A stretch of 64,000 nucleotides of DNA from Prevotella sp. (GCA_017402445.1 JAFPME010000020.1:1-64000); one strand, 5' to 3'; counted from the first letter of the stretch, positions 1 through 8,368 are shown. The notes: generated by a model not told the origin, from the letters alone. Numbers and translations are program-made.

Positions 1-342
1 CTCGGGGATGCCTATGCCGAAACCATCCTCCTGCGGGAGCGTCCGGGGCGTCACTTCTGCGTCGTCCACGTAGGGCAGCTGTTCGAATCCGCTGCCGCCC
101 GCCAGCAACTGCTCGAATCCCGCCTTGAGCGCATCGAGGTTCAGGGGCTCGCCCAGCCATTGGCCTGCCGACAGCAGCTTGTCGTCGGGCAAAACTTGCC
201 GTCGGGCGTTTTGCCATTCCATTCCCGAGCTAAGCTCGCCTACCCGTAGCCTTTCAGGGCAATACTTCTGGGCGATTTCCTTCAGCAGAGCCAGCGAGCT
301 GTCCTGACCGGGGAAACTGTTAAGTTCTGAAAGGTTGATCAT
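1..342 (-). CDS. Probable encapsulin cargo protein, N-terminal part only (cysteine desulfurase suspected)
   Basis: The gene runs off the left edge of the window, so only about 114 N-terminal residues are visible. They start MINLSELNSFPGQ and are rich in Gly, Pro, Leu and acidic residues, with no enzyme motif, which looks like a flexible leader rather than a folded catalytic domain. The ATG directly follows the TAA of the shell gene (stop at 343-345, start at 340-342), so translation is probably coupled. In family 2 encapsulin loci the gene beside the shell is usually the cargo, and cysteine desulfurase cargos of this family are known to carry a long unstructured N-terminal targeting region. 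The flanking TusA, DsrE and CysK genes favour a desulfurase. This is inference from context; a terpene cyclase or another cargo is not excluded until the missing part is read. Confidence 0.55.
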   Translation of the reverse strand, partial: MINLSELNSFPGQDSSLALLKEIAQKYCPERLRVGELSSGMEWQNARRQVLPDDKLLSAGQWLGEPLNLDALKAGFEQLLAGGSGFEQLPYVDDAEVTPRTLPQEDGFGIGIPE

Positions 343-1782
343 TTATTTCTCCACTTTATTACGATGCTGATAGTCGTGATAGTAGCCCACTTCTACGTTC
401 TCCAGTACGGCGATGGCGTCGTCGGTCAGCGTGGCCAGCGAGAAGTATTTGGTGAGCAGATAGGAAGCCACGCCAAACTTGTCGAGTCCCATCAGCCGGG
501 CCGAGAGCGAAGGACCAACCTCGCCTGGGATGCCGCTCTGGTGGAGTCCGATGACGCCCTGGTTCTTCTCGCCCACGCGCACCAGGATAATCTTTGTGGT
601 GCCTACGCCGCGGCCAGTCAGATACTGGCCTTCCACTTCCACCTTGTCGGAGGGAATGATGGGCACGCCGCGCCAGAGGATGACCTTCGTGCCGAAGAGG
701 TCGGTGGTCACGGGCGGAACGCCGCGCCAGGTGCACTCGCGCTCGAAGGCGGCGATGGCACGCGGATGGGCAATGAAGAACGCGGGTTCCTTCCACACCA
801 GCGAGAGCAGTTCGTCGAGGTCATCGGGCGTGGGCGAGCCGTAGCGGGTGGTGATGCGGTAGGCAGGGTTCACGGCTGAGAGCAGTCCGAACTTCTTGTT
901 GTTGATGAGTTCCCACTCCTGGCGTTCCTTGATGCTCTCTATCGAGAGACGCAGCTGCTCTTCCAGCTGGTTGTAGGGGTTGTTGTACAGGTCGCTGACG
1001 CGGGTATGTACGCGCACCACGGTCTGCAGCGTGTTCAGCGAGTATTCCGTGGGCTGCTCCTCGTAGTCGATGTAGGTTTCGGGAATGATGTTGTCCTCCT
1101 CGTGACCGCTCACCAGGTCAATGTGCTTCTCACCGTGGTCGTTCACCGTGGCTTTCAGTCGCAGCTGCTTGTCGACGGCCTTGGTGAAGGTCTCGCGGAA
1201 GTCGGGCACCTCTTTGATGAATTTCTCCAGTTCCTTCAGCTTCAGGCCCAGGAACACGGTGGGCGTGATGGCTCGCACCGACACGGTGGACTCGGCATCG
1301 TCGAGCAGGTCGGTCTCGCCGAAATACTCACCGTCGCCCAGCAGGGCTATGCGCAGCTCCTCGCCGTGGGGACCCTTGCTGATGACCTCGGCCTGACCGT
1401 TGGCCACGATGAAGAACTTCTGCTTGTCCTTGCCTTCCTCTACGAACAGCTGGCCTATTTCCACTTCCTTCGTCTCGAACGAGCGGGCCAGGCGGTTCAC
1501 TATCTCGTCGTCGAACTCCGAGAACAGCGGGATGGCCTTCAGACTCTTGGCCGAGAACGACGGAACACCGTTGAGATATTGAATCGGCAGCCGCTCGCTC
1601 TTGCGTAACTCTACCTTTGTGCGGTTCACACGGAACGTGCCGCCGCTGACCTGTACCCACGGCAGCAGTTTCAGTAATAGCCTCGGGGTGATACTGCCCA
1701 TCTGCGGGGCGGTCTTGGTTGTTGTCGCCAGTCTTCTGGCGGTGGCAGTGGTCACACTGCGCTGGAGATTTGAATCTGCCAT
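343..1782 (-). CDS. Family 2 encapsulin nanocompartment shell protein with inserted cNMP-binding-like domain
   Basis: 479 residues with an HK97-type encapsulin layout. The N-terminal arm has the family 2 signature ATTTKTAPQM followed by LLPWVQVSGGTFRVNR (about residues 19-54). A cyclic-nucleotide-binding-like domain occupies about 80-210, with its phosphate cassette at about 150-171. The remainder (about 220-479) is the capsid core, including the EEQLRLSIESIKERQEWELI helix region and the GTTKIILVRVGE strand region. The inserted domain makes this family 2B by architecture. Such proteins self-assemble into cytoplasmic shells around a cargo enzyme. In the cassette FGE is kept, but the Arg that normally contacts the cyclic phosphate is Ser165, so classical cAMP binding is doubtful. 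The gene lies in a sulfur operon downstream of tusA (71-base gap) and abuts the putative cargo gene. Confidence 0.92.
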   Translation of the reverse strand: MADSNLQRSVTTATARRLATTTKTAPQMGSITPRLLLKLLPWVQVSGGTFRVNRTKVELRKSERLPIQYLNGVPSFSAKSLKAIPLFSEFDDEIVNRLARSFETKEVEIGQLFVEEGKDKQKFFIVANGQAEVISKGPHGEELRIALLGDGEYFGETDLLDDAESTVSVRAITPTVFLGLKLKELEKFIKEVPDFRETFTKAVDKQLRLKATVNDHGEKHIDLVSGHEEDNIIPETYIDYEEQPTEYSLNTLQTVVRVHTRVSDLYNNPYNQLEEQLRLSIESIKERQEWELINNKKFGLLSAVNPAYRITTRYGSPTPDDLDELLSLVWKEPAFFIAHPRAIAAFERECTWRGVPPVTTDLFGTKVILWRGVPIIPSDKVEVEGQYLTGRGVGTTKIILVRVGEKNQGVIGLHQSGIPGEVGPSLSARLMGLDKFGVASYLLTKYFSLATLTDDAIAVLENVEVGYYHDYQHRNKVEK

Positions 1783-1800
1783 AATATAAGCCCCCCTTTA

Positions 1801-1817
1801 TCCCCCCGAAGGGGGGA
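1801..1817. repeat. G/C palindrome (CCCCCC-GAA-GGGGGG)
   Basis: A perfect six-pair stem with a GAA loop lies in the 71-base gap between tusA and the shell gene. It belongs to a G/C-rich palindrome family also seen at 2071-2108, 2169-2240, 42439-42453 and, more loosely, 47714-47737. Within the sulfur operon it could stabilise mRNA or attenuate transcription; neither is shown by the sequence. Confidence 0.7.
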
Positions 1818-1853
1818 GACCGTAACAGGAGCCTGGGTCTGGGTTGTGTTATT

Positions 1854-2135
1854 TTATTTCTTGATGATCACCTTGTGGGTGGTTCCTTCCACATGCTCTA
1901 TGCCAATCACGTTGTAGCCCTGGTCTTTGGCGTTGCGTGGAACGTTGTCGAGTGGTTCGCCCTCCGAGAGCAGCACCTCCAGGATGTCGCCCGGCTGTAG
2001 CTTCGAGAGCTCAATCTTCGTCTTGACGAAGGTCATCGGGCAGTGCTCCTTCGTGATGTCCAGAACGTGGGGCCTACCCCCAGCCCCTTCCGAGGGAAGG
2101 GGAGTTTGGTTACTTTTGTTTTTGAATATTCCCAT
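1854..2135 (-). CDS. TusA-family sulfur carrier protein
   Basis: 93 residues. The core LDITKEHCPMTFVKTKIEL, followed by LQPGDILEVLLSEGEPLDNVPR, matches the small alpha/beta TusA/SirA fold, whose single Cys carries a persulfide from a cysteine desulfurase to downstream acceptors. The usual CPxP is CPMT here, a variant I also associate with TusA-like proteins beside DsrE genes. About 24 extra N-terminal residues precede the fold. Of these, roughly TPLPSEGAGGRP is the translation of a G/C palindrome repeat (2071-2108), so the mature domain begins near residue 25. There is no ATG between the repeat and the core, so the start at 2135 stands. The gene lies between the DsrE-like gene and the encapsulin gene, which suits a role in carrying sulfur to or from the compartment. 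Confidence 0.85.
   Translation of the reverse strand: MGIFKNKSNQTPLPSEGAGGRPHVLDITKEHCPMTFVKTKIELSKLQPGDILEVLLSEGEPLDNVPRNAKDQGYNVIGIEHVEGTTHKVIIKK
2071..2108. repeat. G/C palindromic repeat inside the tusA reading frame
   Basis: CCCCTTCC-GA-GGGAAGGGG-type symmetry followed by the GGGGGTAGG-like tail matches the two intergenic copies at 2169-2240 (same palindrome plus a G-rich tail). Here it is translated in frame as part of the TusA N terminus, so a mobile or recurrent intergenic palindrome has been tolerated in coding DNA. Confidence 0.7.
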
Positions 2136-2168
2136 ACTAATTTTATATTATAATTAATGTTATCTATA

Positions 2169-2240
2169 CATCCCTCCCTTCGGGAGGGCTTGGGTGGGCT
2201 CCCTTTTACATCCCTCCCTTTGGGAGGGCTTGGGTGGGCT
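2169..2240. repeat. Two direct copies of a 32-base G/C palindrome repeat, period 40
   Basis: Copies at 2169-2200 and 2209-2240 are identical except for one base in the loop (TCGG versus TTGG). Each is a CCCTCCC/GGGAGGG stem followed by CTTGGGTGGGCT. They fill the space between the tusA start and the DsrE-like stop at 2243. Placed inside the operon, the paired stems could form a strong RNA structure separating the two cistrons. Confidence 0.8.
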
Positions 2241-2242
2241 TC

Positions 2243-2722
2243 CTATATAAATAATGTCTGCCCCCCTTCACTCAGGTTCAGGAACGATGCCACGCCGAGC
2301 ACGTCCTTCACCTCGGGAATAAAGTCTTCCTTCTTCAGACCGAGCACGTGCATGGCCATCTCGCAGGCATACAGATTGATGCCGAGTGCCTTGGCGGCCT
2401 CCACGAGTTCCTCCAGCGTGGCCACATTGTTCTTGCGCATCAGGAAGCGGAAAATCCTGGGACCTGCCCCGAGGAAGTTGAAGCGGCTCGTAGGGGCCAC
2501 GCTAAGCCCGCCCATCATAAAGCCGAAAATCTTGGTCAGCCAGTTGCCGCCCGTCAGCGAACGGCCTTTCTTCTGCTTGATGGCATCCAGTCCCCAGAAA
2601 GTGAAGAAGATGTTCACCTCGTAACCCACGGCAGCGGCTCCGGTGCCGAGGGTGAACACAGCCGTCAGTTTGTCGAAATCGCCGCTGAAGGCGATGATGG
2701 ATAGTTTCTTTGTCTCTGCCAT
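2243..2722 (-). CDS. DsrE/DsrF/DsrH-like sulfur-relay family protein
   Basis: 159 residues starting MAETKKLSIIAFSGDFDKL. The open frame extends further upstream, but that extension runs back into cysK, and ATG 2722 sits only 4 bases after the cysK stop. The protein shows a DsrE-type fold: the N-terminal beta strand, the GAAAVGYEVNIFFTFWGLDA segment, a hydrophobic loop (IFGFMMGGLSV) typical of the membrane-proximal DsrE subclass, and a C-terminal LYACEMAMHVLGL carrying the likely persulfide-bearing Cys. Members accept sulfur from TusA-like partners, and here tusA is the next gene. The order cysK, dsrE-like, tusA, encapsulin on one strand with short gaps suggests one transcript. The exact acceptor is unknown. 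Confidence 0.82.
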   Translation of the reverse strand: MAETKKLSIIAFSGDFDKLTAVFTLGTGAAAVGYEVNIFFTFWGLDAIKQKKGRSLTGGNWLTKIFGFMMGGLSVAPTSRFNFLGAGPRIFRFLMRKNNVATLEELVEAAKALGINLYACEMAMHVLGLKKEDFIPEVKDVLGVASFLNLSEGGQTLFI

Positions 2723-2726
2723 AGTC

Positions 2727-3662
<936 letters not shown>

Positions 3663-3778
3663 AGTTTTATTTTACTATTTTACGATAATTTTTTATTTCA
3701 CGATTTGACTATTTCAATATTTCACGATTTATTCTACCATCAGTTGTCCAATTGTGAAATAGTAAAATCGTCAAATAA

Positions 3779-4966
3779 TCAGATGTCGTCTGCCAGCAGC
3801 GCCTGTTGGATGTCGAGCAACAGGTCGAGCGGGTCTTCCAGTCCTATGGAGAGCCGGATGGTGGTCTGCCTGACGTCCATTTGCTCCAGCTGCCTTTCGG
3901 GGAAGAGTCCGAAGATGGTCGAGGCGGGGTGGATGGCCAGCGTGCGGCTGTCGAACAGATTCGTGGCCCGATGGATGAGTTTCAGCCGGTTCAGGAAACG
4001 GAAGCATTTCTCTTTCGATTCCAGGTCGATGGTGAGCATGGCGCCCGCCGTGGGGCCGAACTGCTGCTGAGCCAGCTCGTGGAAGGGGTTGTCGGGCAGT
4101 CCGATGTAGTTCACCGACTTGATGAGTCCCACCTCCCTCAGTTCCTTTGCCAGCCAGAGGGCGTTGGCGGCCTGCCGCTGATAGCGCACGTCGAGCGTCT
4201 CCAGTCCGAGTGTCTGCAGATAGGCCACCTGCGGCGTCATGTAGGCCCCAAGGTTCACCAGCAGTTCGTATTTCACCCGCTGGTTCACCTGTGGGAACGT
4301 GCCATAGTCGATAATCAGTCCGCCCAGCGAAGTTCCGCCGCCCGAGATGTATTTCGTGCTCGACACAACTTCAACGTCGACCCCCAGCTCCTTCAGCCGC
4401 GTTTCGGTGAAAGGAATCACAGTAGAGTCGGCTATCACGGGCACCCCCTTGCGGTGGGCAATTTCGGCAATCCTCTTCAGGTCGGCCACTTCCTGCTGCG
4501 GATTGGTCACGATTTCCAGAAACACGCAGCAGGTCTTCTCGTCAATGGCTGCCTCCACGGCCTCCAGGTCGGTGAGGTCTCTCAGCCGGGGCTTTACGCC
4601 GAACCGCAGCAGCGTGCCCGAGATCAGAGCCAGCGTGTTGCCAAACAGATGGCGCGACGAGACGATGGTGCGGCCCTGTGCGCTGACTGCCAGCAGCGCA
4701 TTGCTGATGGCGGCCATGCCCGAGTTGAACGCCGTTACGTGTGCTGCTCCGGTCAGTGCCTTCACGCGCTGCTCCAGGTTGGTCACCGTGGGATTCTCCA
4801 TCCGCGCATAGTCGGGGGCGCTGATGCGGTTGCAGAAGGCATCGGCCATCTCCTCAGCGTCGCCAAACTCAAATGCCACATTATTATATACGGGCACAGC
4901 CAGCGCGCCGTAGGCATCGGGCCTCACGTAGGGGGTGTGTACTGCTATCGTCTGTTTTTTCTGCAT
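3779..4966 (-). CDS. Cys/Met-metabolism PLP enzyme, probable O-acetylhomoserine sulfhydrylase or methionine gamma-lyase type
   Basis: 395 residues from ATG 4966; the longer frame begins at a TTG and is not needed. This is a fold-type I trans-sulfuration enzyme. The PLP-binding Tyr/Arg pair is in YARMENPT (about 54-61), the stacking region in FNSGMAAI, the pyridine Asp in ADSTVIPF (Asp180), and the Schiff-base Lys205 in SSTKYISGGGTSLGG. HTPYVRPDAYGAL at the N terminus resembles O-acetylhomoserine sulfhydrylases, but motif reading cannot separate this from gamma-lyase or cystathionine synthase activity. It is the first gene of the sulfur operon, with a well-formed promoter 87 bases upstream, so it is likely co-regulated with cysK and the encapsulin. 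Confidence 0.82.
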   Translation of the reverse strand: MQKKQTIAVHTPYVRPDAYGALAVPVYNNVAFEFGDAEEMADAFCNRISAPDYARMENPTVTNLEQRVKALTGAAHVTAFNSGMAAISNALLAVSAQGRTIVSSRHLFGNTLALISGTLLRFGVKPRLRDLTDLEAVEAAIDEKTCCVFLEIVTNPQQEVADLKRIAEIAHRKGVPVIADSTVIPFTETRLKELGVDVEVVSSTKYISGGGTSLGGLIIDYGTFPQVNQRVKYELLVNLGAYMTPQVAYLQTLGLETLDVRYQRQAANALWLAKELREVGLIKSVNYIGLPDNPFHELAQQQFGPTAGAMLTIDLESKEKCFRFLNRLKLIHRATNLFDSRTLAIHPASTIFGLFPERQLEQMDVRQTTIRLSIGLEDPLDLLLDIQQALLADDI

Positions 4967-5052
4967 ATATTTATTTGACAATTTGACAATTTTACAATTT
5001 CACGATTTATCATTTATCATTTATCGAAGCGCATTTGTCATTTTTCCCGTTG

Positions 5053-5084
5053 CAAAGTTAGATTGTTTAGAAATATCTTCCAAA
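5053..5084 (-). promoter_or_regulatory. Bacteroidetes-type promoter for the sulfur/encapsulin operon
   Basis: On the minus strand TTTG (5084-5081), a 20-base spacer and TAACTTTG (5060-5053) match the Bacteroidetes primary-sigma consensus. A start near 5046 would give a leader of roughly 80 bases before ATG 4966. That leader is A/T-rich with repeated TTTGACAAT-like words. Confidence 0.75.
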
Positions 5085-5166
5085 TTTCTTGTGTAATTCG
5101 GAAAATATCCCTAAATTTGCGGCGTTAACAGAAAATGTTTCCGAAAGGGGCATCTGAAATCTTTCC
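5070..5166. promoter_or_regulatory. Candidate Lrp/AsnC operator array and lrp promoter
   Basis: Four near-copies of GAAAnnnnTTCC occur at about 5070-5081, 5100-5111, 5131-5142 and 5156-5166, spaced about 25-31 bases apart, between and over the divergent promoters. The plus-strand -7 element TAAATTTG at 5112-5119 sits inside the array. Lrp-family octamers commonly bind several phased sites, so autoregulation plus control of the sulfur operon is the natural reading. It is inferred from spacing only. Confidence 0.45.
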
Positions 5167-5188
5167 AAAAAGAATAAAATTCTGACAA

Positions 5189-5653
5189 ATGGCTGAAACC
5201 TTAGACCAAACTGACCTGCAGCTACTGAAAACGCTGCAAAAAAACTCCAAGCTCACCACGAAGGAACTGGCCGACGCAGTGCATCTCACGCCTACACCTG
5301 TCTTCGAGCGGCAGAAGCGACTGGAGCGTCAGGGCTACATCAAGAAATACGTGGCCGTGCTCGACCCCGAGAAGCTGGGCCAGGGGCTGCTCGTGTTCTG
5401 CAAGGTGAAGCTCAAGCAGATTAACCACGAGATTGCCGATGCCTTCACTCACCGCATCATGCGCATACCCGAGGTGACCGAATGCTACAACACCAGCGGA
5501 GCCTACGACTATCTGCTGAAGGTGCGCGCCCGTGACATGAAGCAGTATCAGGAGTTCGTGCTCACCAAGTTGGGCGACATCGACTCGGTGGCTTCCATCG
5601 AGAGCACCTTTGTCATGGGCGAAATCAAGCAGAACTACGGCATCAACCTATAG
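5189..5653 (+). CDS. Lrp/AsnC-family transcriptional regulator
   Basis: 154 residues. Residues 1-60 form the winged helix-turn-helix (LDQTDLQLLKTLQKNSKL through ELADAVHLTPTPVFERQKRLERQGYI), followed by a RAM effector-binding domain ending FVMGEIKQNYGINL. These proteins form octamers that sense amino acids. Relatives beside cysteine-catabolic genes (DecR type) respond to cysteine, so a sulfur amino-acid effector fits the divergent cysK/encapsulin operon. ATG 5189 lies about 70 bases after the TAAATTTG element. The ligand is inferred from neighbourhood, not from residues. Confidence 0.88.
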   Translation: MAETLDQTDLQLLKTLQKNSKLTTKELADAVHLTPTPVFERQKRLERQGYIKKYVAVLDPEKLGQGLLVFCKVKLKQINHEIADAFTHRIMRIPEVTECYNTSGAYDYLLKVRARDMKQYQEFVLTKLGDIDSVASIESTFVMGEIKQNYGINL

Positions 5654-5880
5654 CCATCAAGTCCTATTTCTCCACATCGTGTGACGTGATCAGGCGGTCT
5701 GTACTTTTTCAATAAAGAAGTCGAATCGATTGATATGTGAGTTCGACGTAAGCATAGCCATTATCTCACTGTCGTACATACTCGGAAAAAAAGTGGTGTA
5801 AGAACTTGGCTTTCCACCTCTACAGGTAGCGATTGGGGAAACACTGAATTATGCTTACAAAATAACATTTATTATACGAA
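5654..5880. other. Gene-free interval, nothing recognisable
   Basis: Between the lrp stop and the repeat element that begins about 5881 I see no credible reading frame, hairpin with a T-tract, or repeat. The base composition is lower in G+C than the neighbouring genes. Confidence 0.6.
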
Positions 5881-6106
5881 ATTACGGCGGGTTTTCCAAA
5901 ATAAAAAGCAGACGGACGCGTACACGCGAAATATGAGAAAGTTATAAATCACTGGTAACAAGCAACTTGTGTTTTCTTTACATTTTTCGGGCTTTCAAAA
6001 TGATTCATTTTGCTCTCGAAAACGGCCTTTTCTGCTCGACAGAATGACTCATTCTGCGCGGCAAAACGGGCCATTTTGCAGCGTAAAATGAGCCATTTTG
6101 AAAAAC
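5881..6106. repeat. Dispersed repeat with a five-unit 22-base palindrome array (copy 1)
   Basis: Five 15-base units at 5997-6011, 6019-6033, 6041-6055, 6063-6077 and 6085-6099 are each followed by a 7-base spacer, giving an exact period of 22. Units 1 (AAAATGATTCATTTT) and 3 (AGAATGACTCATTCT) are perfect 7-1-7 palindromes that differ by a paired change, so symmetry rather than sequence is kept. The flank 5881-5996 is closely related, in inverse orientation, to 45633-45740; the core word is CCCGAAAAATGTAAAGAAAA read on the minus strand here. Short reading frames in both copies share ESPKNVKKTQ but look like translated repeat. Confidence 0.8.
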
Positions 6107-6354
6107 GGAAAGAAAAAACTTCGTGTTTTGTCCGATTCTTTTGACAAAACAACCGCTTCCGTCATCGTAGAATGAAAGAAAATCTGTACCCGTTTTTTCG
6201 GTATGAAATATTTACAATCACGGTGCTGTCTTTAGTCGTCACGCCAGTATTCCCAAAAGGTCATAACTTGTTTCTCTTGCCATTAAGCTACGCCGTTTCC
6301 CGTTCGGCGGGCACACTCAAAAATCCCGAACAGGCGTTCTTAATCGCTTTACCG
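6107..6354. other. Gene-free interval downstream of yolD
   Basis: The short frame starting at 6172 reads through this interval and over the end of the YolD gene. It has no family resemblance and no promoter, so I do not call it. No terminator hairpin with a T-run is obvious after the yolD stop. Confidence 0.5.
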
Positions 6355-6753
6355 TCAGAACTGTATGTCTGTGATATTTGCTATCGGAATGACTGTATCA
6401 TCGTCCATCCAAAGCATACGTTCGTATGTGTCTATTTTCTTCACTGCTCCTGACGCTGTGGTGTAGCTGCCGCCAGCCTTGCACTTGTCCGGTTGGAAAT
6501 AGGAGACCGTGATGCGAGGATGTTCCCCAATAGCCTTCATCAACTCCGCAAACTTTCGGTTCAGCCGCTCGTTGTCATACTCTTCGAGTTCCACCTGCCG
6601 GTCGGTCAGCCGTGCCGTCTCGTGGATGACGGCATCATAGCCGGTCAGTGCGGAGAAGGGGGCGAACTGGGCGGCACGAGCCATCATCGGCATCTGCGGA
6701 TGGCTGCGAGATACATGGTGCGGCAGGTTGATGATGTCGTCGTATTCTTCCAT
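6355..6753 (-). CDS. YolD-like protein
   Basis: 132 residues with the YolD-like layout: IINLPHHVSRSHPQMPMMARAAQFAPFSALTGYDAVI near the N terminus, a charged middle helix (ELEEYDNERLNRKFAELM), then a beta-rich tail ending TVIPIANITDIQF. YolD family members are small partners encoded next to Y-family DNA polymerases, and here the polymerase gene ends 23 bases upstream on the same strand. The exact biochemical role is not established. The pair is often found on mobile or SOS-regulated DNA, but I see no phage or conjugation gene nearby. Confidence 0.8.
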   Translation of the reverse strand: MEEYDDIINLPHHVSRSHPQMPMMARAAQFAPFSALTGYDAVIHETARLTDRQVELEEYDNERLNRKFAELMKAIGEHPRITVSYFQPDKCKAGGSYTTASGAVKKIDTYERMLWMDDDTVIPIANITDIQF

Positions 6754-6776
6754 AACTATGACTGATTAACTATGAA

Positions 6777-8279
6777 CTAAGCCTTATGTCCTCCTATCTG
6801 AGCGTTACGTTCCTTGGCCGTTGCACCTTCCTCAAAGTTCAGTCCCTTCAGGATGGCGTTTTTGCCGAATCGCTGCTTGATGGCTATCTGTGCCTCCTGC
6901 ATGCGGCGTTCCTTGTCGAGAGCTGCCTGCTCCTCTTTCTTCTTTCTCTCCTCAGCCTCGTAGTCGGTGAACAAGTCGAGTTGCTGCGGAGCAGCAGCTT
7001 TCTTTACAGACGACTCATCAACCACGTGATTGGTGGTCAGGTTAAGCCTGCGGATGAGCAAGTCGGGGTTCACGATGCGGTCAAAGAGTTCCGCTACGGC
7101 CTTCCTGATGATTGTCGATGAAGATGTCTGACGGCCGAGATTAGCCGTTCCATGAGCATGCTTGGGCACCTGTCGGCCATAGTAGTCGGTAGTGACTGGG
7201 CCGTTGTATTTCGCTCTGACAGCAGGATTTGTCAGACTCTCAATGTCATAGCCGACGGTCAGCACCAGCTGGTCGGTCACCAGTTTCTTAGCGACGAGAT
7301 CCAGGGCAGCCGCATCGGCCATCTCCTGCACCACGACGCGCGCTTTCTTTGCATCGTAAGCACACTGGAGCACCTGACCGCTGCTGAAAGAGTTGCTTTC
7401 CGGCCTGTAGGCTTTTACCAGGTCCATCGTGCATGGCTCCCATCCCCAGGCATGGTCTATCAGCAGTTCGGCATTCACGCCGAAGAGTCGGTAGAGTAGT
7501 TCCTCGTTCTGAAGGGACGTGCGTGCAATCTTGCCCATCGTGTCGATGCCGTAGGGAGCCAGCCGTTCGGCAATGCCCCTTCCCACGCGCCAGAATGAGG
7601 TCAGCGGTTTGTGGTTCCAGAGCTGCTGTCGGTAGGTCATTTCGTCCAGCTCGCCGATACGCACGCCGTCCTTGTCAGCCGGTATATGCTTAGCAACGAT
7701 GTCCATAGCCACCTTGCATAGATACATGTTCGTGCCGATGCCTGCCGTGGCCGTGATGCCTGTCTGTCGGAGCACGTCTCGGATCATCTTCATGGCCAGC
7801 TCGTGAGCCGTCATCCTGTAGCTCTTCAGATAGGCTGTCACATCCATGAACACCTCGTCGATGCTATACACGTGGATGTCCTCGGGCGCAATGTATTTCA
7901 GGTAGGTTTGGTATACTTGGCTGCTCACCTCCATGTAGTATGCCATGCGCGGAGGAGCCGCTATATAGTCGAGTTCCCAGTCAGGATGAGCCTTCAGTTC
8001 CGTGTCGTTAAACGATTTTCCCGTGAACCGCCATCCTGCCTTGCGCCTGCGGTCGTAGTTCACCTCGCGCACACGTTGCACCACCTCGAACAATCGGGCA
8101 CGTCCGCCAATGCCGTATGCTTTCAGTGAAGGCGACACCGCCAGGCAGATGGTCTTCTCCGTCCGGCTCGCGTCTGCCACCACGAGGTTGGTGGTCAGAG
8201 GGTCAAGTCCCCTGTCCACGCACTCCACTGAAGCATAAAAACTCTTCAGATCAATTGCAATGTAAATCCTTTCTGGCAT
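6777..8279 (-). CDS. Y-family translesion DNA polymerase (UmuC/DinB-like)
   Basis: 500 residues from ATG 8279 (MPERIYIAIDLKSFYASVEC). A 12-residue longer frame exists but the family starts close to this Met. Asp10 in IAIDLKSFYASVE and the YSIDEVFMD motif supply the catalytic carboxylates. The fingers/palm region CLAVSPSLKAYGIGG and the thumb with GVRIGELDE follow, then the little-finger domain (about 240-400). A likely sliding-clamp binding peptide QQLDLF lies near residue 440, followed by a charged Lys/Glu coiled tail. It would bypass DNA lesions at low fidelity. It is encoded just upstream of the YolD partner. No LexA-like box could be identified with confidence. Confidence 0.9.
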   Translation of the reverse strand: MPERIYIAIDLKSFYASVECVDRGLDPLTTNLVVADASRTEKTICLAVSPSLKAYGIGGRARLFEVVQRVREVNYDRRRKAGWRFTGKSFNDTELKAHPDWELDYIAAPPRMAYYMEVSSQVYQTYLKYIAPEDIHVYSIDEVFMDVTAYLKSYRMTAHELAMKMIRDVLRQTGITATAGIGTNMYLCKVAMDIVAKHIPADKDGVRIGELDEMTYRQQLWNHKPLTSFWRVGRGIAERLAPYGIDTMGKIARTSLQNEELLYRLFGVNAELLIDHAWGWEPCTMDLVKAYRPESNSFSSGQVLQCAYDAKKARVVVQEMADAAALDLVAKKLVTDQLVLTVGYDIESLTNPAVRAKYNGPVTTDYYGRQVPKHAHGTANLGRQTSSSTIIRKAVAELFDRIVNPDLLIRRLNLTTNHVVDESSVKKAAAPQQLDLFTDYEAEERKKKEEQAALDKERRMQEAQIAIKQRFGKNAILKGLNFEEGATAKERNAQIGGHKA

Positions 8280-8368
8280 TGTCTGTTTGAGAAATAGCTT
8301 TGAATTGCTCGGCAAAATTACAAATTATTTTGGATAGTTGTTCAATCCTTTTATATATTTAAATGAAC

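Noticed and set aside
3663..3778. Riboswitch or attenuator between cysK and the upstream PLP gene
   Set aside because: The A/T-rich words (ATTTCACGATTT-like) recur as low-complexity filler; I could not draw a stable conserved structure.
5949..6152. Short frame over the 22-base array (also 45555-45797) sharing ESPKNVKKTQ
   Set aside because: The similarity comes from the shared DNA repeat; unit changes keep palindromes, not codons, so protein coding is not supported.
6172..6453. A 93-codon plus-strand frame overlapping the yolD end
   Set aside because: No family match, no promoter, overlaps a recognisable gene on the other strand.
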